Below, in pieces: positions 1-11,500 of a stretch of 64,000 nucleotides of DNA. The position numbers were made by a program, and so were the translations under genes. The stretch lies in contig OU015651.1 of assembly GCA_907165275.2 (NCBI GenBank), forward strand, positions 13,414,501-13,478,500, in the 5' to 3' direction. This stretch comes from Zygaena filipendulae. Its lineage: Eukaryota; Arthropoda; Insecta; Lepidoptera; Zygaenidae. The notes under the pieces were generated by a model, which saw only the letters and a list, made by a program, of their open reading frames with translations, did not search any database and was not told the DNA's origin. The first letter of the stretch is position 1; the number at the start of each line of letters is the position of its first letter.

Positions 1-2590
1 CCCTAGATACAAAAAAATATTTTAGTGAAAAAATTTCCAGTCATATCAATAAATAAAACATTGTTCACTTCATGTAGGCAGGTACCTAGACAAAAGAGAA
101 CAAAACAGAACAGCAAATCTCCACATGAAGTAAAAATAAAGTTTATGATAATACGGCACCATACTGTTCAAATTTATCTACGAGTATAACCATAATAATA
201 TTAGGTTCTTGTTATATATAAACTTACTTTAACTTATTTATACGGCTTTCAAACAAACTCTGCCGGCAAACTTTCCAACTTTGTAAAAGTTATAGAGTAC
301 CTACCTACCTAGTGTACGCAATTTTTCTCCTTGTCCATCTTGTATACACATTACACATTGTACTATGTACCTAGATTTAGTATTCTTGAAGGCGGCAAAT
401 AAATTTGAAAATTGGGAAATGCCAATTAAATCTATAAGTATTTCTTTCCTAAACGCACAAAACAACCCACCAAATATTGCAAGCGGACTAACCAACGGAA
501 GATATAAGAGCGCATAGAGGACAAACAAACACAAATTCATTATATTAAATAGAATTAGGAATAGGTACAATGAAAACCATCAGTTAAGTGCGAATCTGAC
601 TCTCGGGCCTAGGATTCACTACAAAATTGAAGGCATCTAATGTGAACTTATAGGAGAAACTATGTCTATCACAGGAATCAAATCACAAGATGTAGATATA
701 TTTTTTTAAACTTATTTCTTGTGATATAACTAAAAGGTTTTCGACCTTTGGGTACTGTTGTTATCAAACAATAGATACTTCTTGCCAAACATGTTTCCAA
801 GTCAACGCGAAGTCCCGTTGCACAAAGAAGTTTGATTTATTTCACAGCTCAAAAGTCTAAAAGCATTTCATATTTCATACCTCCTTTACTATAGAATCCT
901 TTAAAAAATTGAAATATAAAAATCGATCGTTTCAGATTTAATATGTACTTATCTACAATATTCCTACTTAGTCAATGCTAATAAATATAAGAGAAGAAAA
1001 AAATCAAAATAACAAAACTTAGTAAAATTTAATTAATATTAGTTGTTTACAGGACGTATAATTAAAGCTTGTCTAAACGTCGTAAACCATCTTTCGCCAA
1101 ATTAAAGTTTGTTTAGGTTCCAATTTCACCAATCTGATATTTTCTCAAAGCCGATTATATAAAGGCGTAAATTTATTTTAACAAACTTTGCTACCTACTC
1201 GGAACGGAACAACAATTTATTTTAAAAACTTAATCTGGGTTATAACACAGACATTAATTAATTAATTAATAGGTAATTAATACGAAGAATCAAAGTATTA
1301 ATTTGGTGTAAAAATTACTTTACAACAATAATAATACCAACAGAAAACAAAATTAGATTTCGTCTAAAAAGTCTGTTTCAAAGAAAAATTGTCGAACAGC
1401 TGTAGTTCAAAATCACAAACTATACAAAATGTAAAATTGTACCTCAGTTTCAGAACAGCTGCTAGAACAGCTAGTAACTACATAAATATTATTTAAAAAA
1501 AACATAATATTTTGCTATAATTCCGTCGATGGAGGACTGTTGTTTGTAATCTCCTTGAAGCGAAATTTTTATATTTCAGTTTTCTTTTCCTTAGTCAGTC
1601 TCGTTAAGGATTAATTTATTCTATTAATCCATGATCCAATAGAGCGTATCAAAAAACGAATAACTAAATCTACCTTTTGCTTATTCTATTAAATTTAAAA
1701 ATTATTTTATTGCAAACCTCTTTTACTTGAATATTTTCCTTTCGGGATATTTTCATTTCAAAAGCTTATACCTACCTAAGATTAGTAGAAATAGCTTACT
1801 AAAATAGAATTTTGCATATCCGTCTATAGATATGGATATAACGGAGTTATGCCCGAACATACATAAAAAAATATATATGTAGGTATTTAGATAAACATCT
1901 GAATTTATAACCTCCTTTTTTTGAAGTCGGTTAAAAATAAAACAACTAACGTAAAGACAGACATAAATTACTTGAAGGTGGTAGCTACTAGCTAGCCAGC
2001 CGGGCACTAGAAAGTGCCTTACCACCATGCTATGGTTTCCTCACAATATTTTACTTCACAGATAGGTAGCTCAAGCTTTATAATTCTGCTGCACTTGATA
2101 TCAATAATTTTTGAACAAAATGTTTCAATAACTTTTGACGGTTTGCTATTAAACATTTTTATATAATATTAAGTTGAAATACTACAGATTTGTAATCAAA
2201 TAGTATTAATCATAGGTCACATAATATTCCATCGAATCTTTTTAAATTAAATAACTTAGAAATAGGTATATGATTTTTTTATAGCGAGTGACGCTGGTTG
2301 TAAGATTTTATTTTTCCAACGGATTATTACCGGCGGACTCTTGTCAAGATGTCAATATATAATCTAAAAGAAGCCTTTTTTGAAACGGTGCGAGGAGAAA
2401 ATAATTTATAAATCAAATAACGTCTTTTTATTTCATTTTCAATTCGCAGCTGTGTGAGCAAAGTGTCCATCTGTAGAGTTGCTAGTTAATCCACTTAGTT
2501 GCTCCTAAAAGGTATTAGAAATGATTTTCTATGTCGTTATACAAGATAAGTTGGAAGAAAATACCTAGGTACTAAACCATGCAAATATAT
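1..2590. other. AT-rich intergenic DNA, no gene seen
   Basis: No conserved coding segment, RNA gene or clear element. Only short ORFs without protein-like character. It includes tetranucleotide runs (1257-1271 TTAA-type) and a CTTTTTTTGAAGTCGGTTAAA-like stretch near 1913-1936 of the kind often found at decayed lepidopteran repeat ends. Confidence 0.6.
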
Positions 2591-2599
2591 GTACTTAAA

Positions 2600-2812
2600 A
2601 TTCATGTGAAAGTCCCGTTAAAATCGGTCCAGCCGTTTCAGAGATCACAGATTAGACAAACAGCCTGACAGAAAGACAGACCAAAATTTTAAAAATTGTT
2701 TTTTTTTTTTAATGTAAATGCCGTAATATATACTTTCATATTATGCATTTAGTGAAAAGCTGTTAATTTGGAATTACAAACAGACACTTCAATTTTATTT
2801 ATATGTACTTAT
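2600..2812 (-). mobile_element. Helitron-like fragment, long subfamily (3' end missing)
   Basis: Shares GTGAAAGTCCCGTTAAAATC, the CAGACAGAAAGACAGACC run, GCATTTAGTGAAAAGCTGTTAA and ATTTTATTTATATGTA with copies at 23427, 37230 and 43657. Read on the minus strand it has the 5' part but no CTAG end. Confidence 0.6.
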
Positions 2813-2944
2813 AGATTTGAAGTCGAATAAGTAGAACAAGTGGCTTCGAATACTTGACTATCGATTATCGATAACTACAGTGTAATTGTGTCAACGAGTC
2901 ATGAATAATTGCTATGTAAGCTATTATTAACCAGCTATTCCATA

Positions 2945-3247
2945 TCTATATAGTAAAAATGAATCGCCAAATGTGTTGCTAAGCGCATAACTTCCAAACG
3001 ACTGCACCAAATCGGATAATTGTTTTTTTTTGTGTTCGTTATTGTCGGGACAAAGTTTTTATAAAAGAAGTTTGGAGTTCCTGCGGATATTCCGAAACTC
3101 GCGCGGGTGAATTTCGAAACGGTTGGACCGATATTGACGGGACTTTCACTGCTATTCAGTTGTTGTTTTAAGGAGTAAATTAGACTGCATTGGAGTTACT
3201 GCGGGAATTCTGAAACTCACGCGGGTGAAACCGCGGGGCGCAGCTAG
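2945..3247 (+). mobile_element. Helitron-like element, TCTATATAG...CTAG
   Basis: 303 bp, between A and T as Helitrons insert (A|TCTATA...GCTAG|T). The 3' end carries GCGGGTGAAACCGCGGGGCG ahead of CTAG, a short GC hairpin. No Rep/helicase coding, so non-autonomous. Confidence 0.7.
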
Positions 3248-3539
3248 TTTTATATAGTTTATTTGAATGATTTAGTTCATTATCTTTGTCTATATTATCA
3301 CTTTGCTTGTCAGCTGAGGTACCTATAAGATTATAAAATTAATTGTGTAGATATTATAATCAAAGAAAACGTCAGGATATCTTGCTGTCGTTTTTGTTAA
3401 GATCCTAGTCTTAATAGCCAAAGATAAACTATGTATTCAGTTGAATTAATATTTAGCTAATTAGATGTTTATTACGGTGCTTAACGGCTATTTAATGATA
3501 AAATAAATAAACCGTTGAGACAACATGTGATACTGGGTA

Positions 3540-3652
3540 AATAATATTTTATATGATAATTTGCAGGAATTTTAACTAAAAAGTGCCAAAAACGGTTTTT
3601 CAAAAACTACTTTCCATTTTTCAGTTAATCCATTAACACGTTGTATATATAA
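3540..3652. mobile_element. Solo end of the AACGTGTTAATGAATTAACTG MITE
   Basis: Ends TTTTCAGTTAATCCATTAAC ACGTTGTATATA, matching the terminal repeat of the elements at 13575 and 16903. Only one end is recognisable. A Helitron is inserted directly beside it. Confidence 0.5.
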
Positions 3653-3654
3653 TA

Positions 3655-3885
3655 CTAGCTGTCCCCCGCGATTTCATCCGCGGTAATTTCGGAGTTCCCG
3701 CGGAGGTTGCGGGAAAAAAGTACTCTATGTCCTTCAGTTCCCGAGGGAATTCCGTGATAAAAACTATCCTATCTTTCAAGTTGGACTATATTATACATGG
3801 TTACAAAATCTTATCAAAATCCGTTCAGTAGTTTCGGAGTCCATCGCGGACAAACAACGTGACACGTGATTTATATATATTAAGA
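3655..3885 (-). mobile_element. Helitron-like element, TCTTAATATATA subfamily
   Basis: On the plus strand it runs A|CTAGCTGTCCCCCGCGATTT ... TATATTAAGA|T. It shares CCGTTCAGTAGTTTCGGAGT and GACAAACAACGTGACACGTG with copies at 29238, 29513 and 55987. Confidence 0.72.
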
Positions 3886-4154
3886 TATTAGGTTACCTTT
3901 GCGTACATTTTCATACATGTTTGTTGTACGGCTTGAACATGTATACGTACTTTACCTACAGTATTTTCAGTCAGTAAATAATAATTAAACATGGTTTATT
4001 TTCAGGAGAAAATGAAATGGCAAAAACGTAAATTAGGCAAAGTACCTACTATGTCGTCGAGATACCCGGGTAGTGTACATAACGTACAATCAAGCGATGA
4101 ATGACTCTGCTAATTTGCTTTACATTAGGACTGTACAATGTACATATATACCTA

Positions 4155-4220
4155 ACTAGCTGTTCCCCACGGTTTCACCCACGGTAATTTAGAAGTCCCG
4201 CGGGAATTCCGGGTTACAAT
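4155..4220 (-). mobile_element. Helitron-like 3' end fragment
   Basis: ACTAGCTGTTCCCCACGG followed by the hairpin region and CGCGGGAATTCCGGG, then the similarity stops. Truncated copy. Confidence 0.6.
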
Positions 4221-4362
4221 AAAGCTGATGACTTATTGTTTTATGATTACGTATATGATGTTATCATAGTTTGTATAAAACATTTCTAATCTTGGAATAA
4301 GTGCTTGTTCTAGGTTGTTCGTAATAAAACAAGAAATAATTTCATATTATAATACAATTCGA

Positions 4363-4368
4363 TTTATT
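4363..4368 (-). terminator. Poly(A) signal AATAAA, distal
   Basis: Second AATAAA on the minus strand, about 210 bases past the stop. It could give a slightly longer 3' UTR. Confidence 0.4.
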
Positions 4369-4476
4369 ATCCGACATTCATACTCCAGTTTCCTAGACAC
4401 GCGATAACATGAAACGAGTTCATCTCTGTAAAACCGAACGAAAAAAATATTCGTAAATAACATTAAACCTCTCATC

Positions 4477-4482
4477 TTTATT
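4477..4482 (-). terminator. Poly(A) signal AATAAA, proximal
   Basis: AATAAA on the minus strand 94 bases past the neuroligin stop; the most likely 3' end signal. Confidence 0.55.
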
Positions 4483-4575
4483 TACAACATACGAATTAGG
4501 TACATTCAAAATATTCACGTGGAAACACTTTTTTTTTTTTCAATCTTAAAATACATCGTCAGATGGAATTAAGTG

Positions 4576-5573
4576 TCACACTCTCATTTCGTCGATGGCT
4601 GCTTGCGGGAGGTTTGTAGCATGCAGGGAGGCTTTTCCTCTTCTAAGGGTAGCGTGGGGTGGCGCCCTCGCCGCCCCCTCCCTGCCCCCCGGAGAGCCCT
4701 GCGCCGCCGAGCCATTCGGAGGCAGGAATTTCGACTGCCTCAACTCCTGCAGGGGTGGCGAGTTATTAAACTGGTTTAAATTCCTAGGCACAGTCGCATA
4801 CCCGCCCGTTTGCGGGTAGCTCACGTTCGGCAGTCTAAAACTACTGTTCCTGCTCGCAAGTTTCCCCGGCAACATCATGTTCTCTATGCTCAAAGTTGGA
4901 CTCGGCGGTGATTTCGGTCCGTCCAGTGGCCCTTTGAAATTCAAACTCACAATGTGCGGATCGCTGCCCATCAGATGTTTCTTGCGATTCTGTCGCTCAA
5001 TGTCTACCACCAAACTGGGCGCGTGTGTCGGGTCCATGTGATAGTGTGAATGTTTCCCCGATATAGTTTCGAAGTGTTTCTCATTGAAACGTTGACGCTT
5101 GCCGCCGCGCGACCTCGATTTGTCCCTTTGATAGTACACCCCGGCGAATATCAATACGTTGAGTATCAATAGCGAGCACCCTATGGCTATGGTTACACTG
5201 AGTGCGGTTGAATAGGCCGCGTACCCGGCCGCCTCTAAATTAGCCAAAGTGTTCTCTGTTGCGTTGAATGTTTGCACGTCTCTACCGTTGGGCAGTATCG
5301 TTACACACGTGGCGAGTGTATTGTCGGTCGTTGTGAGTGCTGTATCGACGTATACTGAGCCGTTAGCCCTCCTTATTTGATCGTTGTCGTTGTGACGCGC
5401 TAGAGGGTCGGGGCGGACGATCCCTTCGTAGAGGTCTTGCTCGTTATAGTTTTTGAAAAGGTTATGTCGCGACGCTACGTCCTCCATCCCAGCTCTGTGG
5501 AGCTCCGGCACGAGACGCAGCCAGACGGAAAGCTGATGAGCACGAAAGTGATTCTTCAAGCGCGGTTTCACTC
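4576..5573 (-). CDS. Nlg: Neuroligin last coding exon: stalk, membrane helix, cytoplasmic tail (residues 756-1087)
   Basis: Acceptor tttgtgcag at 5574; stop TGA at 4578-4576. It opens with [20 protein letters not shown] and [17 protein letters not shown], the conserved end of the esterase-like domain. Stalk ~800-876 has N-glycosylation sites NGS (826) and NAT (859). Single membrane helix ~877-903 ([20 protein letters not shown]...) is followed by the basic stop-transfer [14 protein letters not shown]. The tail has a Pro/Ser motif [10 protein letters not shown] (975-984) and YATVPR and HATLRRG motifs. The extreme C-terminus is DEMRV, with Met at -2 instead of the Ser/Thr of class I PDZ ligands. 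A PDYTLTLRR-like gephyrin-binding motif is not visible. The 3' part is GC-rich compared with the surrounding DNA. Confidence 0.96.
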
Positions 5574-8500
5574 CTGCACAAAAGAAAATGGCGTTTTAGG
5601 TTAAATTCTAACAAAAATATATTTTTTCATGTGTTTACCAGGAGTTTTAACTCTCATTTTAAAGGTGCTCTTGGAGGGTTTCATTCCCATCGAGAAAAAA
5701 AAAACAGATCGACCCTTTGATGCCACTTTGTCAATCTTTCTAATATTATAAAAGTGGAATGTTTGTGAATCAATCACATATTTATAGCTGAACAGATTTG
5801 GTTGTAATTTAACTTTAGCATACTCGATACGTTTTGGAGTGGAAAGAGTTCCCGAGGAAATACCGAAATGCACACGATTGAACGGTGGCGGAGAAAAGAA
5901 AGTTTTTTTTTTGGTGTAATTTACGTTTTTTTTTTTTTAAAAATCGAATAGCTTGAGGAATGTATAATAAAATATTATGTCCATTTTTATTATATTCCTG
6001 GTGAAACCTTTTTAAGCGAGTCGGAGAAATTCTCGCCTAAAAAAAGTGTCATGTAAAATGGATTCCAGCAAACGCAGACTATTAAGGAAGAAAAATGTAC
6101 GTATCTACTGATGTGATGTGACAATCCAGGGGCGTGTTACGTCATATTTCTATCGCCCATATCAGTAATGTTGCAGTTAAACATCGAAATCAAACATCGT
6201 GCAAAATGGAGGTTTACTTCTCTTCATAATTATAATTTATCAGTACCATAGGCATACCAAAACATTGAAAATGACATTTTAGAAAAAAACTTCGTACAAT
6301 TTAATGTGTGTCGTTACAAGTGCTAGAGTTCACGAAGTATTTTTTTAAGCTTGACTAACATGTTTTTTTTTTATTTTTAAAACAGCTGTTGAGGTCATCT
6401 ACCATAATTATATGTTTCTGGTCACAAACTGTTTTAAGTCGTTTTATAAAATCAGTGTATGTCCTGCGGGAATTCCAAAGTTCACGCGAGCGATGACTGG
6501 GGGATGGTTAAGTAAAAAATGGATGTCGCGATGAAATGAAATAAAAAGAAATAACTTTATTGTATAACCTGAAACATAAAGTACAGCTACTATGAAAACT
6601 ATAAAAATGGGGCTACAATGAGCCTCTTTATCACTACTACCACACGTAGCCTCTACCAGCGGAGCTAGGATGCGCAACATGATATGTTTATCGAACGAAA
6701 GATAAAATTGTCGACACGACAAATATTTGTGGGCGTCCAAGCAAAAAAGTGCAGTAGTGGGGTATTGAGTTAAGACTAGATTCGGTTAAACATTTTTACC
6801 ACTGGTAGACAAAACGATATATTATGTCGACGAGAATCGATAAAATGGCTCGATAAAATTTTATCATGTTGCGCATCCTAGCTCCACAGGGCTACCCTAG
6901 GTTAGACAAATAAAACTTATCATATTATGAAGATTTCGTATTGATTTCGGTGTTCCACCGCAACATGAGCAACAAACAAACACATCCCACTGACCTATTT
7001 CCAAATACTTCTGGTGTGTCGCGTCGTATTCCTCCCAGACGAGGCCGCGGAACTTGTTCCGCTCCCGCGACGCCGGCAACAGGATCTCCTGGCGGGCGTT
7101 GTCGTTCGGATCTCTGGCGAGCAAACGGGTCCGGTGACGTCAATTAATACGGTGCACTTGATTGGTGTACGTCTGTTCATCATCTTAATGGGCATGTTGA
7201 CTAATTTTTATTTTTTAGTCCGTCTTGTAGATTATTAAAAAATATTGGACACGTATTTTTTCTTTTTTTACGTAATCAAAAAATAACGGCGACATATTGA
7301 GTTGAAATTTCGCGTGACGTCACTATTCTGACAGTTTGTATGGCTGTTTTGCGGTTAGTGACGTCACGACCTCCTCATCCTAAACTTTAATGCGCTTTAT
7401 CTGTGAATATTTTAATTTATTTAAAAAAGCAAAAAATACGTGTCTATTGTTTTTTTATTTTCTAACTGACGGACTAATTAGAATTTTGATTTTCAAAAGT
7501 AGTCAACATCCCTATTGGGTAATCTCCAGGGTATGAAAATTAAAATTCTAATTAGTCCGTCAGTTAGAAAATAAAAAAGTATATAATAATATTTATTGAT
7601 TTTCAAATTAATGAAAATAAACATGGATAATGCATTAAAGTTTAGGGTGGGGGACTAGTGACGTCAATACTCAGTATAAGCTCCATACAAACTGCACCAA
7701 GTTGTGACGTCACGCGAAATTTCAACTCAATGTATCGCCGTTATTTTTTGATTACGTAAAAAAAGAAAAATACATGTCCAATATTTTTTACTAATCTACA
7801 AGACGGACCAAAAAAAAATTTTGTCAAGTAGCCAATTGTATGGCAAGCAATTTATTATTATTAAACGACCGGATTGGCGCAGTTGTGTGGTTTTTTATTT
7901 TTTTTATGTCATAGGGGGCAAACGGGCAAGTGGTACACCTGATGGTAAGTGATTACCGCCGCCCATAGACATCTGTAACACCAGAAGGCATGCAGGTCCA
8001 TTGCCGACCTGGAATGGGGATGGGTTCCTGCCTGCGCACTAACCAAGAGGTTCCGGGTACAAAGAAATATTCACTTTTATAAAAATAACTAATTAAACTT
8101 TAGCAATTACAAAAATATAATGAAAACAATAGTTTGTTTAACATCATGAAAATAACAGAGTTATTAAAAAACCTTTTTTTCATTTGTAGGTCGTTTAAAG
8201 AGACAGTGATTAAAAAATACGCTACTGACTGAGAAATCGACTTATTTTAGTGCAGTTATTTAAATACATTTATATAATCTTATCTTTCTCTTGTATTTAT
8301 TAACAAAAGATAATTATGTTTAATAATTCATTAAATAGGTAATGCATATTTTCTTTACACTAATTATTTTTTAAGATTTAATTTAATTTAAACTACTTGT
8401 TTTTGTGGTCTAGTTTGCGTCACGTCTGACTCATCAAAAAAGAAAATAACAGATTCTATTGCGTCTACGTTACAGTTTTCAAACTATATGCAAAAATACA

Positions 8501-11500
8501 TTTGCAAGTATAAGCTTTGTCCCAACGATGTTCTATTCGAGTTTAATTTAATACAGCCAAAGCAAGTTTTGCTAGGCCACCATTGTGCCTTGATTAACTT
8601 AGTTTACATGGAAAGGAACAACTTTCATATAAATTCCTCGTTCACTTTGCAGTTACACTAACTTTAGTTTAATTAGGTGTTTGAATATTAATAAACTTGA
8701 AATATATCTACTAACAATTTTTTAATTCAAGAAAGATAGTTCTATAACATAAATAATTCAGGAAAATGAAACTATAGTGACGTTTTCACAGTAGGTAACT
8801 TCCGACCGAAATATTTAAACTAGCTTTTTAAATGATTGAATTAACAGAACATTTTAAACTGTTATAGTTAATTTTATAACAGTACCTATAAGAAAGCATT
8901 TACTTGACCTATTTATGTATTTGAGATGTAAATCGCGATGACAGTAAAATGAAATAAAACTCACCCGTTTCTTGCAAAACTGGCTACAAATAGCATCATG
9001 GACTCGGAAAGCGCTACTTCGGACTTTGTATAATTCTGAGGGAAATGACCAAAGCCATCGACCAGGGGGGCGCCAAATATATAAGGCAGTTCTTCACCGT
9101 GTATAGCTCCCATTCTCTAGACAAAAGCAAACAGAGAAAATGTCATCACAATAACTATAATTAATTCACTGAGAATTCAACTTTTATTTCCCACAAGGAT
9201 TCAACGTTAAATGCGACGTTTTTTGTTACAATAAACACAATGACGTGTAAGAGATAGCATCTAATTTCTTTATTAACATAATGACACAGCTGATACTATC
9301 GAGCTAGGGGCGTAATGTAAACGAGGCTGTTCAATTTGAGCATAGGAAAGTGTATTGTGCTCTGAAAGGATGGAAGAGAAAAATGTTTTGCATTTTAGCG
9401 GCACAAAAGAGGAATCTTAAATAAGTTTTTTCTTGAAGTCGTCGAAGAACAAAACACCATTCAACTTGGGGCTAGACGAAACAATAAAGTCGTAAACCGA
9501 ATATTAATTAAACGGAGACCCATACCGTAGGTACAGAGAAAAATTTTTAACCGTTTGTTAACTACAATAACCTAATAGAAATATTGTCTATACATTTAAT
9601 AAAATTGTAACAGGTAGATGTCTGTACATAGGAGATAAATAAGAAAAAATAAATTTAGGCGACTCTATGAGTGATATAGAAGCCAAAAATACAATTTTTA
9701 GAATTTTTGTCTGTCTGTCTGTATGTTTGTATTCGTGCTACGCAAAAACTGCTGCACCAAATTGAATGCGTTTTTTTGTTGTATTGTTTAGTCCAACTTA
9801 GATACTCATGTTTTGTTTTTTTTTAAATTCCATTTGGAACTCGAGATATTAAAAAAAAACGCTGGTCATCCTACCAATATTATAAATGTCAAAGTGTGGA
9901 AGTTTGGATGTGTGGATGTTTGTTACTTAATCTCGCAAAAACGGCTGAATGGATTTGGATGAAATTTGCCATGCACGTTGTCAGGGGTACAGAGAAGGAC
10001 ATAAGGTACTATTATCCCGGAATTCCCGCGGGAACTCCGAAATTACCGCGGGAATTGAAATAAGATTTTAATCTGAAGGAAGTCTCGATATCCACACGAA
10101 TGAAGTTTCCGGAAACAAATTTTTGGTATATCATTACATAATATGTCTCTGTTTGTTTGTCTGTCTATTTGTTCGCAATAAACTCAAAAACTACTGAACG
10201 GATTTTCATGCGCTTTTCACCAATATATAGAGTGATTCAAGAGGAAGGTTTTTATGAGTGGTTTAGCTCTTAAAAAAAAGACAGGGTACTTTTCATAAGG
10301 ATACAAAGAGTACCTGAAGGAATACCGAATTGAAAGTGAGCGAAATCGCGTGGCGAACTACTATTAAGTACGTATAATATAAACTGTTCATCTATATTAA
10401 TTAATATTATAGAAAAAAGCAGGTACGTAACTACTTTAATAATAATTTCATAATTCTATATACCTACCTATTTTATACATATTATTATATACAAATAACG
10501 ACGGATGTGTCGGTGCACGGAAAAACCTAAAAAGGTTTATGTAGCACTGCCAAGTTGTTACAATGTTTGTAAATTAGTAAATAAATAAATAAATAAAAAA
10601 TAATAATAATAAAGAGGTAAAGTTTATGAGTTTGTGACGTTGTACGTGGTAATCTATGGATCTAATGAACTGATTTTGAAAATACTTTCACTTATAGGAA
10701 GCTACGTTAGTCTTGAGTGACATAGCATACTTTTTATCCCGAAATTCCCACGGGAACCCCATATTATCGAGCGGGGACACCTAGTTGTTAATATTGAAAA
10801 AACCCATCTCTTTCATAACGAAACCATAGATAAATGAATTGAGATTTCTTTAATAAAACTATGATATACGCTTACATTCATTTCCTATTATTTTCAAATT
10901 GCAATTCAACACAAAAAGACTCTAGGTATCCGACGGTTACACGAAAAAAAAAATAGATTTGCAATAGAACACAATGTGTGTAGCGCACCTGAGGATAAAA
11001 CCCTTCTTTTGTCTGATAATCGAATACATAAAAAAACGTTTTCGTCGGCCTGCGAGGATCGTCTTCGTCATTAGGTGCCGGCTTAGGGCCTCCACTCAAC
11101 AAATCCCCACTTTGTACCAAAGGGGCGACATACTGAGCGTCGGATAATGCTGCTACCGTCGCATCTCTTGTGTTTATTGGACTCTGCAACAATGAGGAAT
11201 ACTATCACTTCCAAACATTCGATGTCTTATACCCTATATATACAGGATGTATTGAAGGAGAGTAATCAGTTCTCGGAAGTAAGACACAAAAAAATCTTTT
11301 GAAAATACACCTTGTATGTACATATGTATTACATCTTGGACCAAATAACGATAAAACGATCCAATCAATTTAAATTCACTATTTGTTTGAATTTCTAAGG
11401 AGAAATCGGTGATTTGTCCATCACAAGTGACCATATTTTTTTGCAAATGTTTATGGTTTGTTTACAAATAAATACGAAAACTAATTATTTCAAGTAAAGT

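Noticed and set aside
4573..4819. Plus-strand frames opposite the neuroligin tail
   Set aside because: Antisense shadows of the GC-rich last exon.
11234..11446. 70-codon minus-strand frame in intron 6
   Set aside because: No splice sites connecting it and no homology recognised; the DNA resembles a decayed ACAGGATGT-type repeat.
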